DNA from: Ophiosphaerella korrae
Lineage: Eukaryota; Ascomycota; Dothideomycetes; Pleosporales; Phaeosphaeriaceae
Direction of reading: 5' to 3'
Assembly: GCA_028456385.1 (NCBI GenBank)
Contig: JALNQF010000084.1
Span: forward strand, 62,001 to 126,000
Length of the DNA stretch: 64,000 nucleotides
The notes under the pieces were generated by a model. It saw nothing but the letters and a program-made list of their open reading frames with translations. It did not search any database and was not told the origin of the DNA. The position numbers and the translations under genes were made by a program. How positions within the stretch are numbered: the first letter of the stretch is position 1; each line of letters starts with the position of its first letter. Shown in pieces: positions 34,301-45,114 of the stretch.

Positions 34301-35031
34301 ATATGAGGGTCACTAGTTACGTACATTGGTCCAGTTCGCTAATAAAGGGGTTAGCATAGCGGAGGAGATGGTCAGGTAGATATTGAGACATACTGGAATA
34401 ACTGATGTGCCTAGGGCTCGTTGATCCTTCTCGGGGGCATCATATGTTACAGCGCCGTGGGGGCCGATCTCGTAGACTGATGATTGGGCATCGTGTGGTG
34501 CCATATTAATCACTGGTGTACAGTTTATCGAAAGCAGGCACACACTTGTGAGATAAACCCCGGTCGATTAGTATACTGTGACTGGGGTTGATGTTGCGCT
34601 TGGGGATATTGCTGAAGATGTTGAGTGTAGTGCGGCGATGCTGTCCCCTGATATAATGTATTAGATTTTCGGTCATCCCACTCGTGAATCTAAAACCTCA
34701 CTTGAGAAGAGAATGTGCCTTGGGGTTTGAAAACTGGTGGCGTAACCGAGGTTGGCTGAGTGAGTACCGATGGATTTGTGAAAGGAGAATTGGGGTCAAA
34801 ATTTCCTCCACCGCAATGGAGTGGCCGACCCTGACGCCCAGTTAATCTCGAGTAGGCTTTTATAAGGAGTGAAAAACAAACCTGATGCTGCTGCTGAGGA
34901 TAAATTTGTGTAGGAACAAAGGTACCAGCACCGGGAATATATCCACCACCGTGTCTGCCAGCGAGGTGAGAAGAGTAGGCCTATATAAATTCAGATTTTG
35001 TTGCTACTTGGACTCGGTGCGTCTATACCAT
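31396..35031 (-). CDS. HET-like protein with Q/P-rich N-terminus and membrane segments
   Basis: Large gene with up to 15 exons. Core exons, all in phase: 34325..34338, 33850..34203, 33753..33808, 33465..33711, 33173..33413, 32898..33062, 32710..32847, 32446..32495, 31717..32393 and 31396..31664. The likely 5' part is 35029..35031 (ATG alone), 34882..34980, 34702..34830, 34546..34647 and 34394..34468; alternatively translation starts at ATG 34504. Total about 870 aa. The N-terminus is rich in Gln/Pro/Ser (TQIYPQQQHQ, QHLQQYPQAQHQPQ). The middle resembles heterokaryon-incompatibility (HET) proteins: VMAYWVGCSCMPDAAS, DDVYRICDVIRGA, GQRIWTFPEILLA, DHSYALMGLLR. Near the C-terminus are two adjacent membrane segments (GGVVFLFAIVFLLFDVTF; GVLLLIYSLMLMGLSPWLL). 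HET proteins act in non-self recognition; that role is only inferred here. The 5' end is the least certain part. Confidence 0.72.
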
Positions 35032-36595
35032 ATAATTCCGAACAATAGCCAGTTAAAGATTAGGGAGCTTGTGGGCTAGAGTTGATGACTACATGTAGCA
35101 AGAAGTTAGGAGATGTAATCTTATTACGCCCAAGGCTTGATAGCGATAGGGGACAAGCTATTTACAGTGGTCTCAGCCCTTGGCAAAGGTGCCAGCTAGG
35201 GCTGAGTTGCCGTGTAAATCTTGAGTTTTCATTTCACACATAGGTGCTGCTATCCTAGGGTTAGGCTCATTGGTGGCGTGTAGGAGGACAATAATCTTAT
35301 TTGCTTCCAGCTGGGGTCTTGGCCAAGCCGATATTTATCTGCACCATTTGCAAGGGAAATATGTGCATTAAGCGAGTATTCATGCATATTCCAAGAGAGT
35401 TTCAATTAATATAGCGAGAATGGGTCACGCGAACTGTGCCGTCCAGATTCTAGAGTCTGCTAATATTAGAATTACGCGATAGGCTGCATGTTCGCCTACC
35501 CCAGCTGTTGGCTGTTACTCATAGTTGGGGTTGCATGTGAACCGATGCGGTAGATACCGTCATGCAGGAACACCTTTTGAGCACTTTCAATTGGCGGATG
35601 ACGGACGCTACGCATGATTTCGCCCCATGGAAACGATGATACTCCTGAAACCTCGCCAAGAGCAGACGCGTTGAGTCCTTGGAAGTTAGGCCCGGAGCCA
35701 AATTCTGCAGTCTACAGCAGCGTGGTAGCGGCTTCCAACTATATGATATTGGGTAAGCTCATGCTTTTGGCCTACTTTCGGACAAAACTTGATCGCGAGC
35801 CTCACAACCATAAAATCGTGCTGCAGAGTCGACGACTAAAATTATCCTGGACCTAGCAAGTTATCGCATGTTCTGAGGCTGTCGTGGTCGAGCAGTGTCA
35901 TTGGGTGGATTTTGCTTCGTTTTCGCATTCTCGCATTGACGGCGGCTACCAGTCCCGCTCTTTGCGATCAGTCTTCGGTTGATATCTTGGCTTTCTCAGC
36001 CCTGGGTAACACACCTTGTGCCATGCAGCACTAAACAATCCTAAGTCGCACGCAGTTGATTAAACGGATAGCGCTTTACTTCAGCCAATGTATGGCCCCT
36101 GACAAGATCCAAGTTGTGATGTCCCAGTTCCGTCCAGCTGAAGTGTTTGATCCCTAATCTAGCGGTTTGGCATGTCACCTACAGTGCCTCGGGCGCATCC
36201 CTATCAAAGTTTGGCGAACTAGAGCATAACAGCCAGTGTGATCTAGAGCCGTAATTCGTCAAATTTTAATAGGGATGTGCTCCACAATGCGAAGGTTGGT
36301 ACTTGAAAGCCGCCCCCAATATTGTTCACTTGACGGCGCTTCGCTGGTGATAGTTTTTGATTAGCTGTATAATGTGGGGGCGACGAGGAGAATGGAGGAA
36401 AACTTTGTGGTTTCACCGAGCGAATACCAAGCTGAAGATCGCGTGCAGCTCAAAGTGGATCAAAGTCTAACGGCTCTTGAATCTTGACGACTATAACGAA
36501 AAGAAAAAAAAATAGTCTCAAATCAAACACCCTGTCCGAGCCAAAACCCAAAGGTGGTCCATCACTTACAACTCAAACTCTTGACTAACATAACG
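35032..36595. other. Intergenic, no gene seen
   Basis: About 1.6 kb between two divergent genes. ORFs are all below 85 codons and without features. It should contain the promoters of the HET-like and CorA-like genes. Confidence 0.5.
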
Positions 36596-38448
36596 ATGGC
36601 ATCATTCAGAAGCTTGACTTCGGATCGTCAACCCCTCGAAGTTTTCAAATTACGGGTGCCGAAAGCGAAAGCGCAAGAATGTAATAAGCCCGATTATTCA
36701 CTCCCTCTGCATATCTTCGAATGGTCGCAGAATGACCAAACCGGGTCGGAGAGTGCTGGCTTGATGTCGATTGCAGAGCTAGAGCCTCAAAACCAAGCGA
36801 CAATACGTGTAATGTAGGTATAGCGGTTTTGATCCTTGCTTGTTGGTATCGTTGCCATCTGAGTTGTGAACGGTATTACGGATCTCGTTGTTATCCTGGT
36901 CGCTTTTATATAAGCAATAAGAACAGTAGAAACATCGAAGAGACACTAAACATCGAATACTATCGTCTCTGAATCATGGCGCAGGCCTTGTTTCCCAAGA
37001 CCCTAGGCTGACAGGAATAGTTTTGCGCCTCAGGATGTGCCGATGCCAGCCACGGTCGATGGAATGTGCGAGCTGTTCACCAGATGTAGGATTCCAAGCG
37101 CATTTATAGAAGAAGGGCTTCAGGGTGTATCTCAGTCATTTTCTGCACAGACAGATGCCGATACAACATACGTTTGGTTCCACTTTCTATGCAAAGATAT
37201 TGCCGTCTCCAACGGTCAAATCACCCATATTCGGGGGCCCGAGGATGCCAAGTATTGCCTGGACGAAGATCGTCTCGAAGCTCAAAGACAAAGTCAAGCA
37301 AATTTCTCATGGATAAAGCCAGGATTTATGCTAAGAATTCAAAACCCACCAAGCTCGGCAAGCTCACCACCACTTCCCAGCCGCACATTTACTTCGAATA
37401 GCGAAGGCACACTATCCCCGATGTCACTACAGCCAACAGTAGAGATGTTTTGTTTCGGAGCGCCAGTCACAATTCGCGACCGGTTCCGAGCGTTGAAAGA
37501 GGTGGCTACCTGTGCGGATCTGCTGCAAGATCCCTATGTCTTGCTCGAGGCTGTCCTTGGTGAGATGTACAAAATCTTAGATAAAACTGGGTGGGCAATC
37601 TCGGACATATTCGGTAAAATCGAAGCGGTACGTAGCGTAACCATGCCTTTTAGCCCGTATTGTTACTTATATCATGCCGTCAGCGGACTCTTGAAATAGC
37701 GAATACGCCTGGAAAGGCCGCGAAAGAGCTAGAGGGACCCCACTTTACTGGACTCCATAAGTAAGCATCGAAATACAAAAGAAAGCGTGCAACACAGACT
37801 AACCTCGTTGTTTGGAGCGATAGCCTTGCCAAACATACTATATATCTGCGTGAAAACTGCGAATCAGCTCTTGCTACCCTCGAGGGCTTACGAGACCACC
37901 ATGAAACAAAATTTGGAGATCGAATTACGCCATTGCAACTCTGCACCAAACAATCGCTGAAATACCAGAAAACACTGTTCCAGTCTACTCAACGCCGTCT
38001 TACCAGTCTAGACGCCCGTATGGCAAACATCATCCAACTATCATTTCATATCGTCACTCAAGGCGATAGTCGCGTAATGCAAAGCGAGAGTCAAAGTATG
38101 AAGACCATAGCCGTCACAACCCTGATTTTCATGCCGCTTGGTACAGTCGCTGGAATATTCGGTACCCAGTTTATGAAGCTTGAGGCCGAGGCTGGAGACC
38201 ACATCACGGTATCAAAAGATTTTTGGCTTTTGTGGGTAATTGCGCTGCCGTTGACTGTGATCGTAACTGTGCTCTGGAGAGTATGGTACGCCGATGCAAA
38301 AGGTCGTTTGTTGAATGAGATTCCGCGCGACACTAAGCGTTATATGGGATGGAAGACATTACCACAAACCCTTCGAGAACCGAAGGGCACCCAGAAAGAG
38401 CCGTATGCGGTCGTAACTAGAGAGGTATCGCCAGATACGAAGGTATAA
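36596..38448 (+). CDS. CorA-like Mg2+ transporter family protein
   Basis: Member of the fungal CorA-like family, with a cytosolic helical domain and two C-terminal membrane helices. Exons 36596..36813, 37021..37631, 37700..37760 and 37824..38448, phases consistent, 504 aa. The third exon was placed by the family-like junction GPHFTGLH|NLAKH. Donors are weak at exons 1 and 2 (GTAGGT, GTAGCG). The C-terminal third has the long stalk helix (LDARMANIIQLSFHIVTQGDSRVMQ), then TM1 (TLIFMPLGTVAGIFGTQF) and TM2 (WLLWVIALPLTVIVTVLW). The Gly-Met-Asn pore signature of true CorA channels is not present after TM1; the position reads FGTQF, as in many fungal relatives. Ion transport is therefore not assured. 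Confidence 0.82.
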
Positions 38449-39434
38449 TACAAATATGGCGATTGATTGGCATGTTGGGCTGAGGATGACTGCCGAATGG
38501 TGTTTGCGCGACTTGAGTCTCGTTATATGAGGCAGTTTTTGGTGACGTCAGTAATCATAATCGGTTATATAGTTTCTACTAATCGAGTCTCCAAACCCTC
38601 TGCTTTGATACCAAATTTCCCGTAGTTTCCCCTGATATGCCAATTGCCTAATTATGAGCAGCTAGGAAAGGTATGGAGTACAGGCTCCAGAAATGGCCTT
38701 GTAGCCCTACCCTGGGCCTCCATGGAGCCACAAACCTGTAGTCATCGCGTCACTAGCATCAGCGGGGCATATTTAAAAAGGAATAGGATTAGGCTAGTGT
38801 CGTGTCGTGATGGGGTGTATTTGTGGGTATCCAGAATGTTGACGCTGTTTTTCCTGTCAGCTAGTCTCACATGCCTTCCTACGCTAAATACCTTGTGTTG
38901 TTCAAGAGTAACCAGGTTACCCCGCGATACGTATATCACGGCCTGTAGTGATATATTGAATTCTCTCTATTGATTTAAACTCTAAGTAACGGTTGAGGGG
39001 GAGCTAGACGTTAATATCAGGCGCCTATGCAACATGAGACATGTTGAGCACCGCTCAGGTTGGTCAGAGAAAAAAACCCTGAGACTGTAAAGCAAGTATG
39101 TGCCATTGACGTTTATATGGCTCGAGTTTATGACTTAAAAGAGTGGCTCGAAACTCATGACAGTTGCCAACTGGTGGCAGTTGTAACCTGTCTTTAGTGA
39201 TAGCTCCTGACAACACATACCTGTGCCTGCATTAATTCCCTCAATCAAGTTGCGGCTGCCGACCTCGTGAATGCTCTGAATTGGCCCATCCAGACCATGT
39301 TCAAAGCGTCGACAGTATTTACTCGCCCTATCATTCATCGATTTACAAAGCATTGTAGCGCTCTCACCATCAGTATCCTTTTCCTGTCACATTCTTTACA
39401 TATCAAGACCCATCGACACGTGCTTCTGCTCGCC
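38449..39434. other. Intergenic, no gene seen
   Basis: About 1 kb with no supported coding region. The in-frame stretch 39267-39434 before the chosen ATG of the next gene is likely 5' leader. Confidence 0.5.
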
Positions 39435-40358
39435 ATGGACCTGTACAGCCCCAACGGATGCAGCCAAACTACCGGTGACAACGCTTCAACCTCCCCAAAT
39501 ACTGCTTTCATTCCCCTAAATGACACAACAAGTGAAGAATTAGATTCTCTTACAGCACCCCCAGTCGCTGGCATACCATTACTATGGAACCCGGAAGATT
39601 TCCTCATCAACGAATATACCGAAGTGTTCGAAGATGCACGTAATGTGCTGCAACAACCATCAATAACAACAAGAGAAGAGCGCTCCGTAGCCGCACGGAT
39701 TTGCAACATTACGCTACGTTTTCAAGAAACCTATCGTCTAGTGCCTAGCGAATTAGTAAATCTCATAGTTCCGCGAAGTAATCCACGGAGTCTACGTTCT
39801 CTCAACGAAGCAGCGATCATTCAGAACGAGTGTGCACGGCGCATACGGTTTCGAGATTGGTGCATTGCGCGTCTGGTAGAACATGGCTGTCGATTTCCAC
39901 AATTAAGTGTTCCCCGCGGCATAGAACGGCCAATACGGTACGGAGATGCCTATGATGACCTGATCGGAACTCGATCAACCCGGGATGGGACCATTGGAGC
40001 CTTTGCTCATAACCATGGCCATGATTTTGCATACGAACAGTGCTTCTCAAGCTCAGCCCACAACGGTCTGAGATTTCAGCGCGGGCATCTGCATATGACA
40101 ACCAGCGACAGACATCTAATCGAAGCGCGACAGGCTCGATTGTTGGCTAATTTACCAACAAACGCAATGGATGAGGAAATCTCGTATCGCATTTTGCGGC
40201 AATGGGAGACTTGGGGTTGGCTGGGGCGTCTAGTACACGACTCTGCGTGGCTTACACCTACAAGCTGCTTCTGCGAAGCTGCGAGATGTGGGAGGCGAGA
40301 ACGTGACACAGGGCCTCTGGGCTTCGGTAATGTAAGAAATGGATTGAACGGTGGGTAA
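39435..40358 (+). CDS. Unrecognised protein of 307 aa
   Basis: Single open frame; the ATG at 39435 is in a strong GCCATGG context and starts MDLYSPNGCSQ. An in-frame extension upstream to 39267 has several hydrophobic residues but a weaker start. The N-terminal 60 residues are Ser/Thr/Asn-rich. The rest is a charged, Arg-rich, probably helical protein (EERSVAARICNITLRFQETYRLVPSELVNLIVPR; CARRIRFRDWCIARLVEHGCRFP; EISYRILRQWETWGWLGRLVHDSAW). A Cys/His-containing end (CFCEAARCGRRERD) is seen. No known domain is recognised. It is convergent with the SDR gene, 136 bp between stops. Confidence 0.6.
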   Translation: MDLYSPNGCSQTTGDNASTSPNTAFIPLNDTTSEELDSLTAPPVAGIPLLWNPEDFLINEYTEVFEDARNVLQQPSITTREERSVAARICNITLRFQETYRLVPSELVNLIVPRSNPRSLRSLNEAAIIQNECARRIRFRDWCIARLVEHGCRFPQLSVPRGIERPIRYGDAYDDLIGTRSTRDGTIGAFAHNHGHDFAYEQCFSSSAHNGLRFQRGHLHMTTSDRHLIEARQARLLANLPTNAMDEEISYRILRQWETWGWLGRLVHDSAWLTPTSCFCEAARCGRRERDTGPLGFGNVRNGLNGG

Positions 40359-40494
40359 GCTTATATAGAGTTGCAAGCAAAGCATGTGATACAACACAAT
40401 GACTCAAATTCAATTCCAATCATATTCCTTGATATTTTACAGATCAAATCACCCCAATTTTTTTAGAATAACAAAAACCTAACTAAGATACAGC

Positions 40495-41816
40495 TCATAG
40501 TAGAAAGCCTTGATCAAATGTCAAGGAATTTGAGCTGTCCGGTTCCCGCTTCGCAATATCAACTGCATTACTGACCTCTATGAAGTCCTCTAATTCCTCG
40601 CTCGTCGTCTTTAGTTTTTCCTTGACTGCCGTGACTCCCTCCGATCCAACTATGTGCCTAGCGGGAGGATTATCATGTCCACCAATTGCTGTCAAAGCAT
40701 GAACGGTCTCAGCGATCAGTGAGCTCTTCACCGCTGGTGGCAGTGGCGCGTACAGCGAAGTGACAGTATCAGAACTAAGCAAGTCACCCATGGTTGGCTC
40801 GCTCATAAATACGTCCGGACTTGTAGTAGACTCGCTTCCAGGTGATTTGGCGTCATAACCAGGCCGTGGGTTATCGATACGTTCCAATTTATCCAAGAGA
40901 CCCGAAAAGATTTCCCGTGCCAATGGCGCTGGGTTTTCTTCTTGGAGGTACTCGGACATTGGCGGGACAGATGTGATACGATTGGTGAGGACGTTTACCT
41001 CTAAGTTGGCTTGTACGATGGACATTTTGACGTTGAAGGGAGCGATCTCGTACGCGAGGCTCTGTAGGTCATTAGTAACAAAATGCGTGGCACTCTGTTG
41101 CTACGTACATCACAGTAGCCTTCAGTTGCCCATTGTGATGAACAATACATCCCCAGTCCTGGTGTGCCTAAGTGGCCCGCTGCATAGCATTAGAAGGTGC
41201 ATATCGTGAGGTTGGTCTCAGCGTACTTATGCCTGTGATGACAATGATATGGCCATTTTTCCTCTCCCTCATATTAGGCAAAATGGCTTTGATAATGTTC
41301 ACATTAGCGAAAAAGTTAATTTCAAAGATTTCGTCGACCAAACTGATTGTACGACTACTCTGAGCAAGCTCTTCAACAGCGCCAATCACAGCTGAGGTGA
41401 GCGTCTGGGTCAGCTAAATCTTGATGATTGAAAGACCACTTACCTTCACTGGCTGCACATAGAAGCACATCAATGCGTCCAAAGGCCTCGACTGCTTCAG
41501 CGACGGCTGCTTGGCATTGGCCAATAACCCTTGCATCCAGGCCAACTACTCTCAAACGTTCGCGCCATCGTTCTGTCCGCTTCACATCTTCAAGGAAGTT
41601 TCTGAAGTCGTCGCTTTGGCCTTCTCTTTTCTCAAACTCGACGGGCATAACACCCGCTACTACATAGTCGCCATGTTCAAGGACTTGTTTGGCTAGGGTG
41701 ATTGAAATAGGAGATACGCCTCGAGTGATGAACCATACGCGTGGAGCGTTGTGAGGTGGAAAGTGCGGTGATCGTGGGCGCAATGGCTTCGATGACGATG
41801 GTGCGATGCTTGTCAT
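40495..41816 (-). CDS. SDR-fold protein with lost catalytic motifs (pseudoenzyme)
   Basis: Short-chain dehydrogenase/reductase-like protein. Exons 41444..41816, 41227..41391, 41109..41179 and 40495..41061, introns 52, 47 and 47 bp, all in phase, 391 aa. The Rossmann order is clear: strand and turn RVWFITRGVSPISITLAKQVLEHGDYVVAG, a second strand with RLRVVGLDARVIGQ, GRIDVLLCAASE, NVNIIKAILPNMRERKNGHIIVITGITG, then GLGMYCSSQWATEGYCDSLAYEIAPF. The usual motifs are changed. The Gly-rich TGxxxGxG reads TRGVSPIS, NNAG reads CAAS, and the catalytic YxxxK reads YCSSQ, so the Lys is Gln. The C-terminal extension of about 130 residues is of fungal type. Oxidoreductase activity is doubtful; a binding role is possible. 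The frame itself is intact. Confidence 0.85.
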
Positions 41817-42607
41817 GACGGACTGGTATTCATCAATTCATGCCTTGCATCTTCACAGTGCTATATGTTTTCGGATTGTCTTATGCATTGCATCCCACAT
41901 TAATGAGTTGCGGGGGCGGCTCTTTGAATTGCCTAAGTCCGTACACCGCGCTAGCTGAATATACACTAGTGCGCACCAAAACTAACATGAGCATTCACCA
42001 CAACCTCCCGATGCAATTCGATCGAGACTATCGCCATGTCGCTATAAGAGCTTCAAATTGTGCAAAAAAAAAAGAAGCTTTTATAGAGCTGAAGGAGAAC
42101 AATGTGTCTGGTTTGGTGGACAATTTGAGGCTCTGGACTGGCCACCTTGCTGGCAGAACTTTTACAGTTATCTTTTTCTCTTCTTATATCCAAGGTGAGG
42201 CAAACACTCTACCCCTCTTCTACCATCTTCTGTTCCCTGTAAACTCGCTCTGTCAAGTCTCTTACCGATTTCTCTCGAATACCTTTTTTATTTCTCTTCT
42301 TGTGCAATGTAAATAGCTATCAGTCAAGTTTTACACCTCCTTGACTTTTAACACCTCCCTTGATTCCACTGATGTTGACTAAAATGTAGGCCTCGCCAAC
42401 CAAGCAAAGTTTACAGAGCCCTAGTGTCACTTCGATCATATACCCAAGATTCTTCGTGAGTTTGGAGGCATTAAACAACCCCTCCACAGAACCAGTTATT
42501 CCAGGATCAGCAAAAAGACCTAGAGGCTGCAACAACAAGGTTGCTTTCAATTCCAAGAAGAATCCTTGACCACAAACGCCTGTAAGGCCAAGAACCCTAG
42601 GCATAGG
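41817..42607. other. Intergenic/promoter region, SDR (-) / ELP5 (+)
   Basis: About 790 bp. A 158-codon frame on the + strand (41840-42316) has no start context, domain or conserved composition and was not called. The region includes the 5' leader of ELP5. Confidence 0.45.
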
Positions 42608-43621
42608 ATGGCAGTTCTCAATATGGCACAACATCAAAGTCATCACATTCAACTCATGGCACGAGTTCTGAACACCCGTACTAATGGGTCACCTTTCACA
42701 CTGATCCTCGATGATCTTGATCAACACGCAGGACCATTTCTCGCAGAGGTCATCCGTCGTGGACTTTCACGCAGTATGGGCGTCATAGTGTTGGCTTTCG
42801 AAGCTACCCGTTTCCATTCTTCAATCCGCGGCATCATCGCACATGGTGCGTCCAGCGGCAAGCAAATATTAAAAGACATCCAGCATGAGCTGGGCCGGTC
42901 CAAAGAGAGTATTGTGATTGTCGACTCACTTTATGACCTTTTGAATATAGATGGCATGGACATGACTGCCCTTTTTAATCTCGTTGTTACCAAGTGCGCA
43001 TCCACACTTGTAGGTGTGTATCATCAAGATATCATTCCTGCCCAGGATGCGCAGAATGCATACAGCCCACAGTCCCTCGAGCTGGTTAAGTACATGGCCA
43101 CATCAGTCATGACCTGCAAGTCATTCGCCCACATGCTCGCTGCCAAAGCCGCCAGAGAACGCAGCTTCCCTGAACCCAATCACGGGCTACTACAGGAAGC
43201 CGAAGGCGTTGTGCAAGATATAGACGCCAATGACCCTCGCGGAATAGTTCTTGAGGCTGAGTTCCGTCGCAAATCTGGTCGCCCAGAGAGCGAAGTGTTC
43301 TTTCTACGCGCCCCACGCTCATCTGATTATAACGAGCCTATGCCCGGGATGGCTGTTGGTACGCTGAAGCAAGAGTTTGTCGTGCTCCTTTCCCAAGTCC
43401 CGGCGTTCGCCAGCCATGAGATTGCCGGCATCGATCAAGACGTCACCAATGGGATCCAGTCTACGTTCAACCTGGAACTTACCGACAAACAAAAGCAGGC
43501 CCGCGAGGGCGTGGTACTTCCCTATTTCGATGCACAAAAGGGTGACGGGGGCGAGGGCGGACGGATTCTGTATGACATGGGAGTTGAGGATGACTTCGAC
43601 GAAGAGGAAGATGAGATTTGA
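42608..43621 (+). CDS. IKI1: Elongator complex subunit 5
   Basis: Subunit of the Elp4-Elp5-Elp6 RecA-like ring of Elongator, which modifies wobble uridines of tRNAs. Intronless frame, 337 aa from the ATG at 42608; the alternative ATG at 42623 (MAQHQSHH) is equally possible. Visible: a RecA-like first strand (FTLILDDLDQHAGPFLAEVIRRGL), a second strand MGVIVLAFEATRF, ESIVIVDSLYDL, CASTLVGVYHQDI, a region with EAEFRRKSGR, and the acidic C-terminus DMGVEDDFDEEEDEI, characteristic of Elp5. Walker motifs are absent, as expected for this subunit. Confidence 0.9.
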   Translation: MAVLNMAQHQSHHIQLMARVLNTRTNGSPFTLILDDLDQHAGPFLAEVIRRGLSRSMGVIVLAFEATRFHSSIRGIIAHGASSGKQILKDIQHELGRSKESIVIVDSLYDLLNIDGMDMTALFNLVVTKCASTLVGVYHQDIIPAQDAQNAYSPQSLELVKYMATSVMTCKSFAHMLAAKAARERSFPEPNHGLLQEAEGVVQDIDANDPRGIVLEAEFRRKSGRPESEVFFLRAPRSSDYNEPMPGMAVGTLKQEFVVLLSQVPAFASHEIAGIDQDVTNGIQSTFNLELTDKQKQAREGVVLPYFDAQKGDGGEGGRILYDMGVEDDFDEEEDEI

Positions 43622-43906
43622 GGATGAGGCCCAGATAACTCGCTGAGTGAATGGCAAAACTTGTGGAGTTGTACGGCGTGAATGGCCTGACTGTATTTAT
43701 AGCGCCTTTTGGGCCAAATGATAGCAGCCATTGTGATGTCTCCCGAGCGACAGTGATGCTCCACCCAGTGACAGTACTATTCCTGATTTATACTAGCGCA
43801 GCCGTCTCTTAGCCCGTGCATCTGCCTTCTCGTACTCACGATTGAACTCTAGATTATACAAGTTAATCTATCGCAACACCTTACACACACTCGGCCCACT
43901 ACTATC

Positions 43907-44545
43907 ATGTCAGACAATGAGCGGCCACGCGACCGCTACCGCGAGCGAGACAGCCGCCGCGATCCACGAGAAGATCGCAACCGCGAACGAGAAAACGCAC
44001 CCAACGACCGTCACAATCGATCTCGTAGTCCCCGACGAGAACGTGGCGGCCGGCGTGGCGAAAACCGGTACAGATCGCGGTCGCCAATTCGAAGAGACGA
44101 CCGCGACAAAGACAGCGCACGTGAGCCGCGCGGCAAAGGCCGCAACGACCGCCCTCACGACAAGGACGACCGATCACGCCGCGATGTGCCACGGGGTCCT
44201 CGTGGCGCCGGCGGTCCTGCACCGCCTACTGGCCCACGAAGAGCCGATGCCCCTCCGCGTGGTGGCCCCGTCAAGCCGCCTTCCGCGCCGCGCGAGAGCG
44301 TCGAGAAGGAAGAGACGCCCGACGTGGACATGGAGCAGGAGGCAGGGAAGCCCGAGGACATGGACGACGAGACGTGGGAGATGAAGAAGATGATGGGCTT
44401 TGCTGGTTTCAAGTCGACAAAAAACACAAAGGTCCCCGGCAACGACAAGAATTTTGGCGTGAGGAGGGACAAGAGGATGGAGGCTAGGCAGTATATGAAT
44501 AGGCAGGGTGGTTTCAACAGGCCTCTGTCGCCAAGCCGGGGCTGA
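43907..44545 (+). CDS. U4/U6.U5 tri-snRNP 27 kDa protein (SNRNP27 family)
   Basis: Component of the spliceosomal tri-snRNP. Single exon, 212 aa. The N-terminal two thirds is an Arg/Asp/Ser-rich (RS/RD-like) low-complexity region (RDRYRERDSRRDPRED; NRSRSPRRERGGRRGENRYRS), followed by a Gly/Pro/Arg-rich linker. The C-terminal 65 residues are the SNRNP27 domain: WEMKKMMGFAGFKSTKNTKVPGND and RDKRMEARQYMNRQGGFNRPL. The start MSDNERPRDRYRERD suits the family. Because of the repetitive codons, other frames also stay open here for about 500 nt; they are shadows. Confidence 0.93.
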   Translation: MSDNERPRDRYRERDSRRDPREDRNRERENAPNDRHNRSRSPRRERGGRRGENRYRSRSPIRRDDRDKDSAREPRGKGRNDRPHDKDDRSRRDVPRGPRGAGGPAPPTGPRRADAPPRGGPVKPPSAPRESVEKEETPDVDMEQEAGKPEDMDDETWEMKKMMGFAGFKSTKNTKVPGNDKNFGVRRDKRMEARQYMNRQGGFNRPLSPSRG

Positions 44546-45114
44546 GTGGAGAAGTAGTCTGGCTCTTGGGACGGACAGGATTACTGTTGTGGACTTGGAA
44601 TCTTGGAATCCCACTCCCACTCCACGGTTGGATTGGCAGTTGTTGGGCTTGAGGTTAATCTTGATCAAAGGTGGGACCAGTGCTACAACGGCATTTCCCT
44701 ACAGCATGGAGATGGCCAACATTGGAAGCAACAGCTTATGGTATGACACTCCGTCTTTCTACTTCGGTTTCATGCGTTCATCCGGCCTGACACAAATAGA
44801 GAGGAGAAATTGAAGGTTGAAGGTACAGCACTAGGACGCTTGGAAATCAAGAACAATAGCGTGCATAACTTGCAGAGGACATGCTTCAGAACAAATTTGG
44901 TTCAGCCTGAAGTTCAGGCACTATTAATGTATATGTTTTTCTCTACTACTTCCCTCCTCCATCCAACATGCACATGCCACGTATAATACAATTATGCCAA
45001 TATCCCATATATGCCTCCAAGATAAACAGAGCACATCGAGCCACGCCACCCAATGCCCCCCAACGCCACGCCAAATGCACACAAACCAATCGCAAACAAC
45101 CCACATGCCCTTCC
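44546..45114. other. Intergenic, between convergent SNRNP27 and BET1
   Basis: 570 bp of 3' flanks; no coding region, repeat or RNA gene recognised. Confidence 0.5.

Noticed and set aside
41840..42316. 158-codon + strand ORF between SDR and ELP5
   Set aside because: Low-information composition, no supported start or domain; probably leader and intergenic DNA.
43842..44384. 180-codon overlapping frame on the same strand as SNRNP27
   Set aside because: The repetitive Arg codons of the SNRNP27 gene keep several frames open; the conserved C-terminal domain fixes the real one.
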